From assembly GCA_025960445.1 (NCBI GenBank), contig JAICIT010000010.1, positions 1 to 15,901 on the forward strand: 15,901 nucleotides of DNA. The letters run 5' to 3'. The stretch comes from Bradyrhizobium sp. Its GTDB lineage: Bacteria > Pseudomonadota > Alphaproteobacteria > Rhizobiales > Xanthobacteraceae. A model generated the notes under the pieces. That model saw only the letters and a program-made list of their open reading frames with translations, did not search any database and had not been told where the DNA came from. Both the position numbers and the translations under genes were made by a program. Of this stretch, positions 10,854 to 15,901 are shown piece by piece. The first letter of the stretch is position 1, and each line of letters begins with the position of its first letter.

Positions 10854-10878
10854 TCACGCGCAACCAAGTTGCGCGTGA
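10854..10878 (+). terminator. Stem-loop after infA
   Basis: A perfect 11-bp inverted repeat (TCACGCGCAAC, loop CAA, complement) lies 6 nt after the infA stop. No T-run follows, so it may be a weak or Rho-assisted terminator or a 3' stabilising hairpin. A second, looser repeat GCGGCAG/CTGCCGC follows at 10897-10926. The hairpin separates the helicase-infA unit from the cold-shock gene promoter. Confidence 0.45.
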
Positions 10879-10951
10879 CGAAATCATGTCATTGCGGCGG
10901 CAGCTTGCGGTCTGCGCATCTGCCGCGAGCAAAAAATCGTGCAGGTCAGCA

Positions 10952-10980
10952 TTGTTTTGGGGGCTGGTTTGGAATAATAT
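10952..10980 (+). promoter_or_regulatory. Housekeeping-type promoter of the cold-shock gene
   Basis: A -35 element TTGTTT (10952-10957) and a -10 element TAATAT (10975-10980) are separated by exactly 17 nt, close to the sigma-70 optimum. Transcription would start near 10987, leaving a leader of about 135 nt before the cold-shock GTG start at 11123. This is the best sigma-70-like promoter seen in the window. Confidence 0.6.
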
Positions 10981-10986
10981 GATGCA

Positions 10987-11122
10987 TCGATTTTCGGCCG
11001 GACGACATTAGCTATCCACCGGTACAGCCGGTTTAGACGCTGACGACCCTTCCAAAAATTCGATTTCACCAGCCTGCCGAAAGCAGGTTTCTAGTATGTC
11101 TATCTTTAGAAGGGACCATCCC
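10987..11122 (+). promoter_or_regulatory. Structured leader of the cold-shock mRNA
   Basis: The predicted 5' untranslated region holds two short hairpins: ACCGG-TACAG-CCGGT (11018-11032) and CCTGC-CGAAA-GCAGG (11073-11087). Long structured leaders in cspA-type mRNAs can change fold with temperature and control translation. The length and hairpins are seen; thermosensing is inferred from other bacteria and has no direct support here. Confidence 0.35.
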
Positions 11123-11335
11123 GTGAGCATGGGAACCGTGAAGTGGTTTAACGCAACCAAGGGCTTCGGCTTCATTCAACCGGACGACGGTGGCAACGAC
11201 GTGTTCGTGCACATCAGCGCGGTAGAGCGAGCCGGTCTGGGAACGCTGCGCGAAGGCCAGAAGATCAGCTATGAGATCGTAGCCGATCGCCGCTCTGGCA
11301 AGTCGTCGGCCGACAACCTGCGCGCCGCCGGTTAA
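11123..11335 (+). CDS. cspA: Cold-shock protein, CspA family
   Basis: This is a 70-residue single cold-shock domain protein that binds single-stranded RNA or DNA and acts as an RNA chaperone. RNP1 is KGFGFI (13-18) and RNP2 is VFVHI (27-31). The start is taken as GTG at 11123, because AGAAGGGA lies seven bases upstream and this gives the familiar (M)[15 protein letters not shown] beginning. The in-frame ATG at 11096 would add an unlikely nine residues, and the ATG at 11129 is rather far from the site. It has its own promoter and terminator, so it is monocistronic. Alphaproteobacteria usually carry several csp genes, and which one this is cannot be told. Confidence 0.93.
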   Translation: MSMGTVKWFNATKGFGFIQPDDGGNDVFVHISAVERAGLGTLREGQKISYEIVADRRSGKSSADNLRAAG

Positions 11336-11390
11336 AGGAATTTCCTGCGTACGACTCGCGAGAGCGGGGCTGAGAAGTTCAGACAAATAG

Positions 11391-11421
11391 AAAAGGCCGT
11401 GCTGATCGCGCGGCCTTTTTC
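11391..11421 (+). terminator. Intrinsic terminator of the cold-shock gene, bidirectional
   Basis: A GC-rich stem, AAAAGGCCG (11391-11399) paired with CGGCCTTTT (11411-11419), has an 11-nt loop and is followed by T residues. On the opposite strand the same stem ends in TTTTCTATTT, so it could also stop transcription arriving from the right. It is a clear Rho-independent terminator 55 nt after the cspA stop. Confidence 0.85.
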
Positions 11422-11646
11422 TGTTTGCACCCAAAGCGGCGCAACGTCTTTTGCAACGAAATCCCCAAGCAGCAGCAATCCTTCCCGCAACAAGTAACGG
11501 AAACCGATCGTTGAAATGTTTCAACAACAAGAGGCAGAACGAGCCGCCGGTTAACCGTTGCTTAACGATGTCGTGGGTGCGCGGCAGGCGCTGAAACGAT
11601 TCGATGCAGGTAGACGCCCGCAAGCTCCGCGTCAAACGGATGAAGC
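11422..11646. other. Convergent intergenic region with palindrome and CtrA-type box
   Basis: No gene is credible here. The stretch lies between the 3' ends of cspA and the minus-strand CpaC-N-like gene. It holds a 16-bp inverted repeat GTTGAAATGTTTCAAC (11510-11525) and TTAACCGTTGCTTAAC (11551-11566), a perfect TTAA-N7-TTAA CtrA-type element. These are odd in a place with no downstream coding gene in either direction. Confidence 0.45.
11551..11566. promoter_or_regulatory. CtrA-type binding box (perfect TTAA-N7-TTAAC)
   Basis: TTAACCGTTGCTTAAC matches the alphaproteobacterial CtrA consensus at every specified base. CtrA is a response regulator that controls cell-cycle and, in Caulobacter, pilus genes. 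There is no protein-coding start nearby that it would obviously regulate, so the function is unclear. The sequence match is seen; binding is inferred. Confidence 0.35.
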
Positions 11647-12150
11647 TTAGTTGGCCTTGGCGGCCGCGGCGGTCCCGGTAGCCTGGTTGTTGAGGGAGCC
11701 TGCCTGATCCATGGCGGATTTGAAGTAATTCTCGCCGTCGCCGAGCGTAATTCGCCGTTGGCAGACCGGCATGCAGCTATAGGATTCGCGCTCGACGCCG
11801 CGATAAACCGTTACGAGCTGGTCGGTGGGGCCTTCGACCTGAATCACCCGATCCACCAGGATTTCGCCACTGCGGTCCATGGCGATAAAATTGGTCGCGC
11901 CGTAACCTTTTCCGGTCACCACCAGAATTCCGCCGGTCTGCAGAGTAACGTCTGCGATCAGGGGATTTCCGACCACGATCGTCGAAACCCGGGTCGGCAG
12001 CTTGACCAGTTTTGCCTGGTCGACATTGACCGCGATGCTGTCGGCCGATGGCTCGGCGAGAGCTGCGGCCGGGCACACCAGAATGCCCAGAGCGAGGGAG
12101 AGAAATTTGAGGGACGCGCGCGGGCGGCTACGCAAAGAACTGAAGGACAT
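11647..12150 (-). CDS. Stand-alone secretin N-terminal-domain protein (CpaC-N-like)
   Basis: This is a 167-residue exported protein. Residues 1-32 form a signal peptide ending AAALA before EPSADS. Residues about 39-106 (SIAVNVDQAKLVKLPTRVST..., VVGNPLIADV, GYGATNFIAMDRSGEILVDR) resemble the pilus-assembly/secretin N-terminal domain found at the front of CpaC, including the one starting at 15333 in this window. No secretin barrel follows; the C-terminus has a C126/C130 pair (SCMPVC) and an Ala-rich end. The start at 12150 is chosen for GAGGAAG six bases upstream; an upstream start at 12195 has no such support. It is probably periplasmic and may assist the pilus secretin or form a separate envelope complex, but the true function is unknown. 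Confidence 0.8.
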   Translation of the reverse strand: MSFSSLRSRPRASLKFLSLALGILVCPAAALAEPSADSIAVNVDQAKLVKLPTRVSTIVVGNPLIADVTLQTGGILVVTGKGYGATNFIAMDRSGEILVDRVIQVEGPTDQLVTVYRGVERESYSCMPVCQRRITLGDGENYFKSAMDQAGSLNNQATGTAAAAKAN

Positions 12151-12255
12151 ACTCTTCCTCGGGACGTTGACAGGCCGACAAAGGCAACACGCCATTAGCC
12201 GGCACCCGACCGGACCAATCTAGCCGCCAATTCATGAAGGAACTGCAAATACGGA

Positions 12256-12271
12256 CGTGACAAACGTCACG
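12256..12271. promoter_or_regulatory. Inverted repeat with CRP-like core (GTGA-N6-TCAC)
   Basis: CGTGACAAACGTCACG is a perfect inverted repeat with the core spacing of CRP/FNR-family sites. It lies 3 nt after the stop of the hydroxylase gene and about 105 nt upstream of the CpaC-N-like gene start. It could be an operator for the latter or merely a short 3' hairpin of the former; I cannot decide between them. Confidence 0.3.
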
Positions 12272-12274
12272 GAA

Positions 12275-13105
12275 CTAGAATTGACGAAACGGGTAAGCCA
12301 GCTGTCCGCCAATCTCCGAGGGGATCGCAGGTTCATCCTTGCCATAGTTGTCGGGCAGCTTGTTCTCCGGCATTCGGAACGTTCCGAACAGCAAATCCCA
12401 GAGTGGAAAAGTCCCGGCATAATTGGTGTTGCCGCCCTCTTCCAGCGCGGTGTGATGCCACCGATGAAACACCGGCGTTGCCAACACGTATTTGAATGGA
12501 CCGAGCGTCCAATTCAGGTTGGCGTGGACGAAAGCCGAATGGAAGGTCGTGAAAGGACCAACCCAAAGCATCACGTTTGGCGATATGCCGGCCATCAGCA
12601 AGATAACATCCACCATGATGGTGCCGAGGAACAGGTTCACCGGATGGAAGCGCGCGGCCGAGATCCAATCCAATTCCTTCGACGAATGATGGATCGCGTG
12701 ATATTTCCAAAATCCGCGGCCGTGAAACAGGCGATGTAGCCAATAGAGCATGAAGTCCGCAAGGATCACGAACAACAGCCCCTGCACCCACAGCGGCAGT
12801 TCGGAGAGTGGGCCATGGCCGTTGTCGTAAAAGGCAATCAGTTCGTCAGCGTCATGAATATTGAAGACGAGGCCCGCGCCGAGCACCAGCAGGCCGATCC
12901 GCAACACTCGCGCAAACAGCGGCACAAAGAACCAGTAAGAGATGTCGGTGATCAGTTCACGCTTGCGCCACCAGGGCGTTCCGGGATTGCAGGCCCAAAA
13001 ATGCGTGAGCACCGAGAATACCAGCGCCAGCACGATCGTGATTGGCACCACCTTGGCAATCGTCCCACCGAGCATCTCGACGACTTCGAGCGGTAAATTG
13101 GACAT
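12275..13105 (-). CDS. Sterol desaturase / fatty acid hydroxylase family protein
   Basis: This is a 276-residue integral membrane di-iron enzyme of the fatty acid hydroxylase superfamily, which oxidises lipid C-H bonds with O2. The three histidine clusters are HRLFH (H124, H128), HAIHH (H136, H139, H140) and HRWHH (H214, H217, H218), with extra H189 and H194. Hydrophobic segments lie at about 17-36, 56-82, 104-123 and 160-186. The start at 13105 has a strong GGAGGGG site. The substrate is unknown; bacterial relatives act on fatty acids, carotenoids or other lipids, and the sterol part of the name should not be taken literally. Its neighbours are pilus-type genes, which give no pathway clue. 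It lies 124 nt upstream of the CpaC-N-like gene on the same strand, so they might share a transcript. Confidence 0.9.
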   Translation of the reverse strand: MSNLPLEVVEMLGGTIAKVVPITIVLALVFSVLTHFWACNPGTPWWRKRELITDISYWFFVPLFARVLRIGLLVLGAGLVFNIHDADELIAFYDNGHGPLSELPLWVQGLLFVILADFMLYWLHRLFHGRGFWKYHAIHHSSKELDWISAARFHPVNLFLGTIMVDVILLMAGISPNVMLWVGPFTTFHSAFVHANLNWTLGPFKYVLATPVFHRWHHTALEEGGNTNYAGTFPLWDLLFGTFRMPENKLPDNYGKDEPAIPSEIGGQLAYPFRQF

Positions 13106-13399
13106 GGCCCCTCCAGGCTACGATGTACTATGCGTACGCCGCGACGTTTAAGGAGCAATGAATACAGCCGCCGCTGCTTAGCCCCGCGGCTCTGCAAGAA
13201 ACAACGAGATCGTATTGTAACAAGCGCCTTAATTCCAAATTTACTGTGCTCAAGAAGAGCCCGTGGCAACAGTGTTTACTCGGTCGAATTAACTGTGCCG
13301 CAAGGCTCGCGACTTTAGGGTGAGCCATGGTCACGGTGCTGAGAACGCCGGCGAGACCAAACGTAGTTCGACCAGCCACGTGTACACATGGAGCTATCT
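13106..13399. promoter_or_regulatory. Divergent promoter region of hydroxylase gene and Flp pilin
   Basis: This 294-nt region must carry promoters in both directions, but no sigma-70 pair is convincing. An imperfect CtrA-like box TTAATTCCAAATTTAC lies at 13229-13244 (one mismatch in TTAA-N7-TTAAC), and a lone TTAAC is at 13289-13293. Both are upstream of the pilin start at 13400. Regulation by CtrA is a guess, based on Caulobacter pilA. No small gene with a ribosome-binding site was seen. Confidence 0.4.
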
Positions 13400-13564
13400 A
13401 TGAAGAACCTTATCGCGCGTTTCGTGAAGGATCAGTCCGGCGCGACCGCCATCGAATACGGCCTGATTGCAGCCGGCATTTCGCTGGCGATCATTGCCGT
13501 CGTCAACGGCCTCGGCACCAACCTGAACACCAAGTTCAGCAACATCAATAGCTCGCTGAAATAA
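13400..13564 (+). CDS. Flp family type IVb pilin
   Basis: This is a 54-residue prepilin of the Flp/Fap family, the major subunit of tight-adherence pili. The sequence is MKNLIARFVKDQSG followed by ATAIEYGLIAAGISLAIIA. Cleavage by the CpaA prepilin peptidase is expected after G14. The mature N-terminus then carries the conserved Glu at +5 (E19) and Tyr at +6 (Y20) ahead of a hydrophobic helix (about 21-36). The C-terminus is short and Asn/Ser-rich. A GGAG site precedes the ATG by seven bases. Its length is typical. It is the first gene of the pilus cluster and has its own terminator, which would allow far higher expression than the assembly genes. Confidence 0.93.
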   Translation: MKNLIARFVKDQSGATAIEYGLIAAGISLAIIAVVNGLGTNLNTKFSNINSSLK

Positions 13565-13588
13565 GCGAAGCGGATTGATGAGCAACAG

Positions 13589-13622
13589 AGGCCCTGGGTA
13601 GTCCGGGGCCTTTGTTATTTTT
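13589..13622 (+). terminator. Terminator after the Flp pilin gene
   Basis: AGGCCC (13589-13594) pairs with GGGCCT (13606-13611), extended inward by three further pairs including one G-T wobble. It is followed by TTTGTTATTTTT. This is a good intrinsic terminator 25 nt after the pilin stop, so most pilin transcripts should end here and cpa genes would depend on read-through or another promoter. Confidence 0.75.
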
Positions 13623-13643
13623 GAGTGACGTAGTGGCGTAACA

Positions 13644-13781
13644 ATGATGCGTAAGCTCGATGCCGCCTCAGCCGCGGCAAGCAAAATTTCCGGCCGAGAC
13701 GACGTTTGCACAGAGCTCGTTTGCCTGGCGCTGATACTGGCGCTCTTCTTTCTCGCCGCGCGGATTGGCAGCACGTTGTAA
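13644..13781 (+). CDS. Possible small membrane protein (45 residues)
   Basis: This short open frame begins MMRKLDAASAAASKISGRDD and ends LVCLALILALFFLAARIGSTL. It has about 22 polar residues, then one hydrophobic helix (about 25-41) and a short tail. It sits between the pilin terminator and cpaA on the same strand, where accessory pilus peptides could occur. The ribosome-binding site is poor and no family is recognised, so it may be a chance frame. Two adjacent ATG codons (13644, 13647) could start it. Confidence 0.35.
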   Translation: MMRKLDAASAAASKISGRDDVCTELVCLALILALFFLAARIGSTL

Positions 13782-13870
13782 GGCGCGGGTCGTTTTCCGA
13801 TTATTCATTTCTCGCCACTAGGTTTGGACAATGCTCCGACCTCGCGTCAGCCAACGACTTCCTTGAAGCC

Positions 13871-14395
13871 ATGATTCTGGACATCGCGCGCCTTCTGCTG
13901 TTCCCGGCTCTGATGGCTTTTGCCGCGGCGAGCGATCTTTTCACGATGACGATCTCCAACCGGGTTTCACTGGCGTTGGCGGCGAGCTTTCTGGCGCTCG
14001 CGCTGATGAGCGGCATGCCGGGCTCCGAGATGCTGGCTCACCTTGGTGCGGGGGCGGTGGTACTCGTGGTGGCGTTTGGCTGCTTTGCCATGGGCTGGGT
14101 CGGCGGAGGCGATGCCAAGATCGCGGCGGGTGCAGCGCTGTGGTTCGGTTTCGGTCATCTGCTCGAGTATTTGCTCTATGCGTCGCTGTTCGGCGGGGCC
14201 TTGACGTTACTGTTGCTGCAATTCCGCCAATGGCCGCTGCCCTATCAGCTCGCCGGCCAGGCCTGGCTGATAAAGTTGCACGCAAAGGAGAGCGGGATTC
14301 CATACGGGATCGCGCTCGCGATCGGCGCACTGATGATCTATCCCGAAACGGAATGGATCAAGGCCGTGGATCTCGCCCACTTCGCCTTTGGCTGA
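13871..14395 (+). CDS. cpaA: Prepilin peptidase CpaA (type IV, A24 family)
   Basis: This is a 174-residue membrane aspartic protease that removes prepilin leaders, here most likely from the Flp pilin at 13400. The two catalytic aspartates are D22 (AAASDLFTMTISN) and D81 (GGGDAK). It lacks the N-terminal methyltransferase domain of PilD, as is normal for CpaA/TadV-type enzymes. Several hydrophobic helices span the protein. The ATG at 13871 gives the standard short N-terminus; the frame stays open further upstream (to 13706) but that part is not family-like. The ribosome-binding site is weak (GAAG). It is followed after 125 nt by cpaB. Confidence 0.9.
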   Translation: MILDIARLLLFPALMAFAAASDLFTMTISNRVSLALAASFLALALMSGMPGSEMLAHLGAGAVVLVVAFGCFAMGWVGGGDAKIAAGAALWFGFGHLLEYLLYASLFGGALTLLLLQFRQWPLPYQLAGQAWLIKLHAKESGIPYGIALAIGALMIYPETEWIKAVDLAHFAFG

Positions 14396-14440
14396 TCCGA
14401 CCGGATAAACCCGGCGTTAAGTTGATTTAGATACGCCTCA

Positions 14441-14448
14441 TTAACCAT
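14441..14448 (+). promoter_or_regulatory. CtrA-type half site upstream of cpaB
   Basis: TTAACCAT, identical to the CtrA half-site, lies 72 nt before the cpaB ATG in the 125-nt cpaA-cpaB gap. A loose TTAA is present at 14417-14420. The motif is only eight bases and such strings are common, so this is weak on its own. Confidence 0.25.
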
Positions 14449-14520
14449 GCTTTGACGAATAGCTGGTCAACTCCCATCACGGCGGCCGGAACCGTCGCGG
14501 CGTTGTGGAAAGTGAAGCGT

Positions 14521-15315
14521 ATGAAGAACGCGCGAATTGTCGTCCTGACCATCGCTATCGGCGCTGGCGGCGTCGCCGCATACCTTGCGAGCATGTCAGA
14601 CAGACCGGCGGCGGTCACGCCGGCGGCGCAACTGCCGACGGTGGACGTTCTGGTTGCCAAGTCCGACATCGGCCTTGGCCAGACCGTCACGCCCGAAGAC
14701 ATGATTTGGCAGACCTGGCCTGCCGCAACCGCAAGCAACACCTTTATTCGGCGCAATGAGCGACCTGAAGCTACAACCCAGATCGCCGGCTCGATTGCAC
14801 GCGCTCCGTTTATCGCGGGCGAACCCATCAGGGATCCGAAGCTGGTCAAGGGCAATGGCTCCGGATTTATGGCGGCGATCCTGCCCACCGGCATGCGCGC
14901 CATCTCAACCGAGATCTCTCCGGAAACAGGTGCTGGAGGATTCATTCTGCCCAACGATCGGGTCGACGTCATCCTTTCAAAACACGAGAAGAATGCCGGG
15001 ACATCGAACGCACCGGACATCGTCGTTTCGGAAATCATCCTCTCCAACGTTCGCGTCCTCGCGATTGACCAGGCTCCAAAGGAGAAGGACGGCCAGAACG
15101 CCGTAGTCGGCAAGACCGTGACGCTGGAGCTGAGGCCCGAACAGGCCGAGACGCTGGCTCGCGCGCGCCAGACCGGCACGCTGGCGCTGGCGCTGCGCAG
15201 CATCGCGGACATCAATATGGTCGAGAACAGAATAGACGATCAGACCGGGAAGCGCGGTGAAACCGTTAGCGTCATTCGCTACGGCATCCCAAGCTCCACG
15301 ATGACCCAAAAGTGA
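14521..15315 (+). CDS. cpaB: Flp pilus assembly protein CpaB (RcpC-like)
   Basis: This is a 264-residue envelope protein of the Flp/Tad pilus machine, thought to act in the periplasm with the CpaC secretin. An N-terminal membrane anchor spans about residues 5-24 (RIVVLTIAIGAGGVAAYLAS). It is followed by a SAF-type domain beginning VDVLVAKSDIGLGQTVTPED, then the RcpC/CpaB core with ILPTGMRAISTEI and GGFILPNDRVDVIL. The start at 14521 has GGAAAG-type purines upstream; an in-frame start at 14452 would add 23 unlikely residues before the anchor. cpaC begins 17 nt after its stop. Confidence 0.92.
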   Translation: MKNARIVVLTIAIGAGGVAAYLASMSDRPAAVTPAAQLPTVDVLVAKSDIGLGQTVTPEDMIWQTWPAATASNTFIRRNERPEATTQIAGSIARAPFIAGEPIRDPKLVKGNGSGFMAAILPTGMRAISTEISPETGAGGFILPNDRVDVILSKHEKNAGTSNAPDIVVSEIILSNVRVLAIDQAPKEKDGQNAVVGKTVTLELRPEQAETLARARQTGTLALALRSIADINMVENRIDDQTGKRGETVSVIRYGIPSSTMTQK

Positions 15316-15332
15316 CGGAAAGGAATTCCGAT

Positions 15333-15901
15333 ATGAAACGCGGGGGAATTCAGACGGTAATGCGGGCGCTTCTCGTCCGCGCCCTGTCGTTTCCAGCCGT
15401 CGCCGCACTGACGCTAAATCCGGCGCTGACGCCCGTCGTTGCGAGCGATTATCGCGTGCCCGTCGTCAGCGATAACCAGATAAATGCGCGTTTCCTTTCG
15501 CTCGGCATCGGCAAATCGATCGTGATCGATCTGCCGCGCGACATCAAGGATGTCCTGGTCGCAGATCCGAAGATTGCCAACGCTGTCATACGCTCCGCGC
15601 AGCGGGCTTACATCATCGGCGCGGCCGTCGGTCAGACCAATATCGTCTTCTTCGATTCCGCGGGCCAGCAAATAGCCGCCTACGACATCGCGGTGAAACG
15701 CGACCTGAACGGCGTGCGCGCGGCACTGAAACAAACGTTGCCGAACGCAGCGATCCAAATCGATGGCCTGGGCGATGGCGTGATGCTTACCGGCTCGGTA
15801 TCAAATCCAATCGAAGCGCAACAGGCGGCCGATCTGGCGGCACGCCTGGCGGGAGGCGCGGAGAAGGTCGTCAACTCGATCACCGTGCGCGGGCGCGATC
15901 A
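15333..15901 (+). CDS. cpaC: Pilus secretin CpaC (partial, 3' end outside the window)
   Basis: This is the outer-membrane secretin of the Flp pilus; 189 codons are present before the right edge, of perhaps 450-500. Residues 1-37 form a signal peptide ending PVVA before SDYRV. Residues about 47-125 are the pilus N-terminal domain (LGIGKSIVIDLPRDIKDVLVA, then AYIIGAAVGQTNIVFFDSAG). Residues about 125-186 look like a BON-type domain (LPNAAIQIDGLGDGVMLTGSV). The secretin barrel would follow outside the window. The start has a GGAAAGGA ribosome-binding site. It is immediately downstream of cpaB, as in other Cpa/Tad loci. Confidence 0.93.
   Translation, partial: MKRGGIQTVMRALLVRALSFPAVAALTLNPALTPVVASDYRVPVVSDNQINARFLSLGIGKSIVIDLPRDIKDVLVADPKIANAVIRSAQRAYIIGAAVGQTNIVFFDSAGQQIAAYDIAVKRDLNGVRAALKQTLPNAAIQIDGLGDGVMLTGSVSNPIEAQQAADLAARLAGGAEKVVNSITVRGRD

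Noticed and set aside
11511..11524. TTGA-N6-TCAA, a match to the FixK/FNR box pattern
   Set aside because: The loose pattern is expected about once by chance in a window this size, and no gene start in either direction fits it. It is kept only as a palindrome within the intergenic description.
11066..11635. A 189-residue minus-strand open frame antisense to the cold-shock gene
   Set aside because: It spans a strong terminator and the cspA gene, lacks a ribosome-binding site and has no recognisable domain.
12257..12739. A 160-residue plus-strand open frame
   Set aside because: Antisense to the hydroxylase gene, whose three histidine clusters are intact; a mirror frame.

Overview
The window looks like chromosomal DNA from a GC-rich alphaproteobacterium, most likely a Bradyrhizobium or close relative. 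The evidence is the urtABCDE-ureDABC gene order, a 70-residue [13 protein letters not shown] cold-shock protein, a second IF-1 gene next to an RhlE-like helicase, and a Flp/Cpa (tight-adherence type) pilus locus. No rRNA, tRNA, CRISPR array, insertion sequence or prophage gene was seen. The species assignment is inference from family resemblance, not from a search.

Region 1 (1-8581, all minus strand) is a urea acquisition and hydrolysis block read from right to left. It starts with urtA (periplasmic urea-binding protein), then urtB and urtC (permeases), urtD and urtE (ATPases), ureD (urease chaperone), ureA and ureB (gamma and beta subunits) and ureC (alpha subunit, cut by the left edge). Spacing is tight or overlapping from urtB to ureB. 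A 12-bp perfect stem-loop separates urtA from urtB, and a 133-nt spacer separates ureB from ureC. A near-consensus sigma-54 promoter (-24/-12) lies about 60 nt upstream of urtA. Nitrogen-starvation control is therefore likely: urea is imported by Urt and hydrolysed to ammonia by urease.

Region 2 (about 8582-11421, plus strand) holds an RhlE-type DEAD-box RNA helicase followed after 24 nt by an IF-1 paralogue with a basic Gly/Pro/Arg tail. A single-domain cold-shock protein comes next, with its own promoter, a leader of about 135 nt and a strong terminator. Together they look like a small RNA-remodelling and translation-initiation group, plausibly for low temperature.

Region 3 (about 11422-13105) carries two minus-strand genes: a stand-alone periplasmic protein resembling the N-terminal domain of CpaC secretins, and a membrane fatty acid hydroxylase/sterol desaturase-family enzyme. 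The interval beyond the cold-shock terminator lies between convergent genes yet holds a perfect CtrA-type box.

Region 4 (13400-15901, plus strand) begins a Flp pilus locus: a 54-residue Flp pilin with its own terminator, a possible 45-residue membrane microprotein, cpaA (prepilin peptidase), cpaB, and cpaC (secretin, cut by the right edge). CtrA-like motifs occur upstream of the pilin and of cpaB.

No clearly new defence or biosynthetic system is visible. The items most worth following are the helicase/IF-1/cold-shock cluster, the stand-alone CpaC-N protein, the small ORF between pilin and cpaA, and the orphan regulatory elements at 11391-11566.
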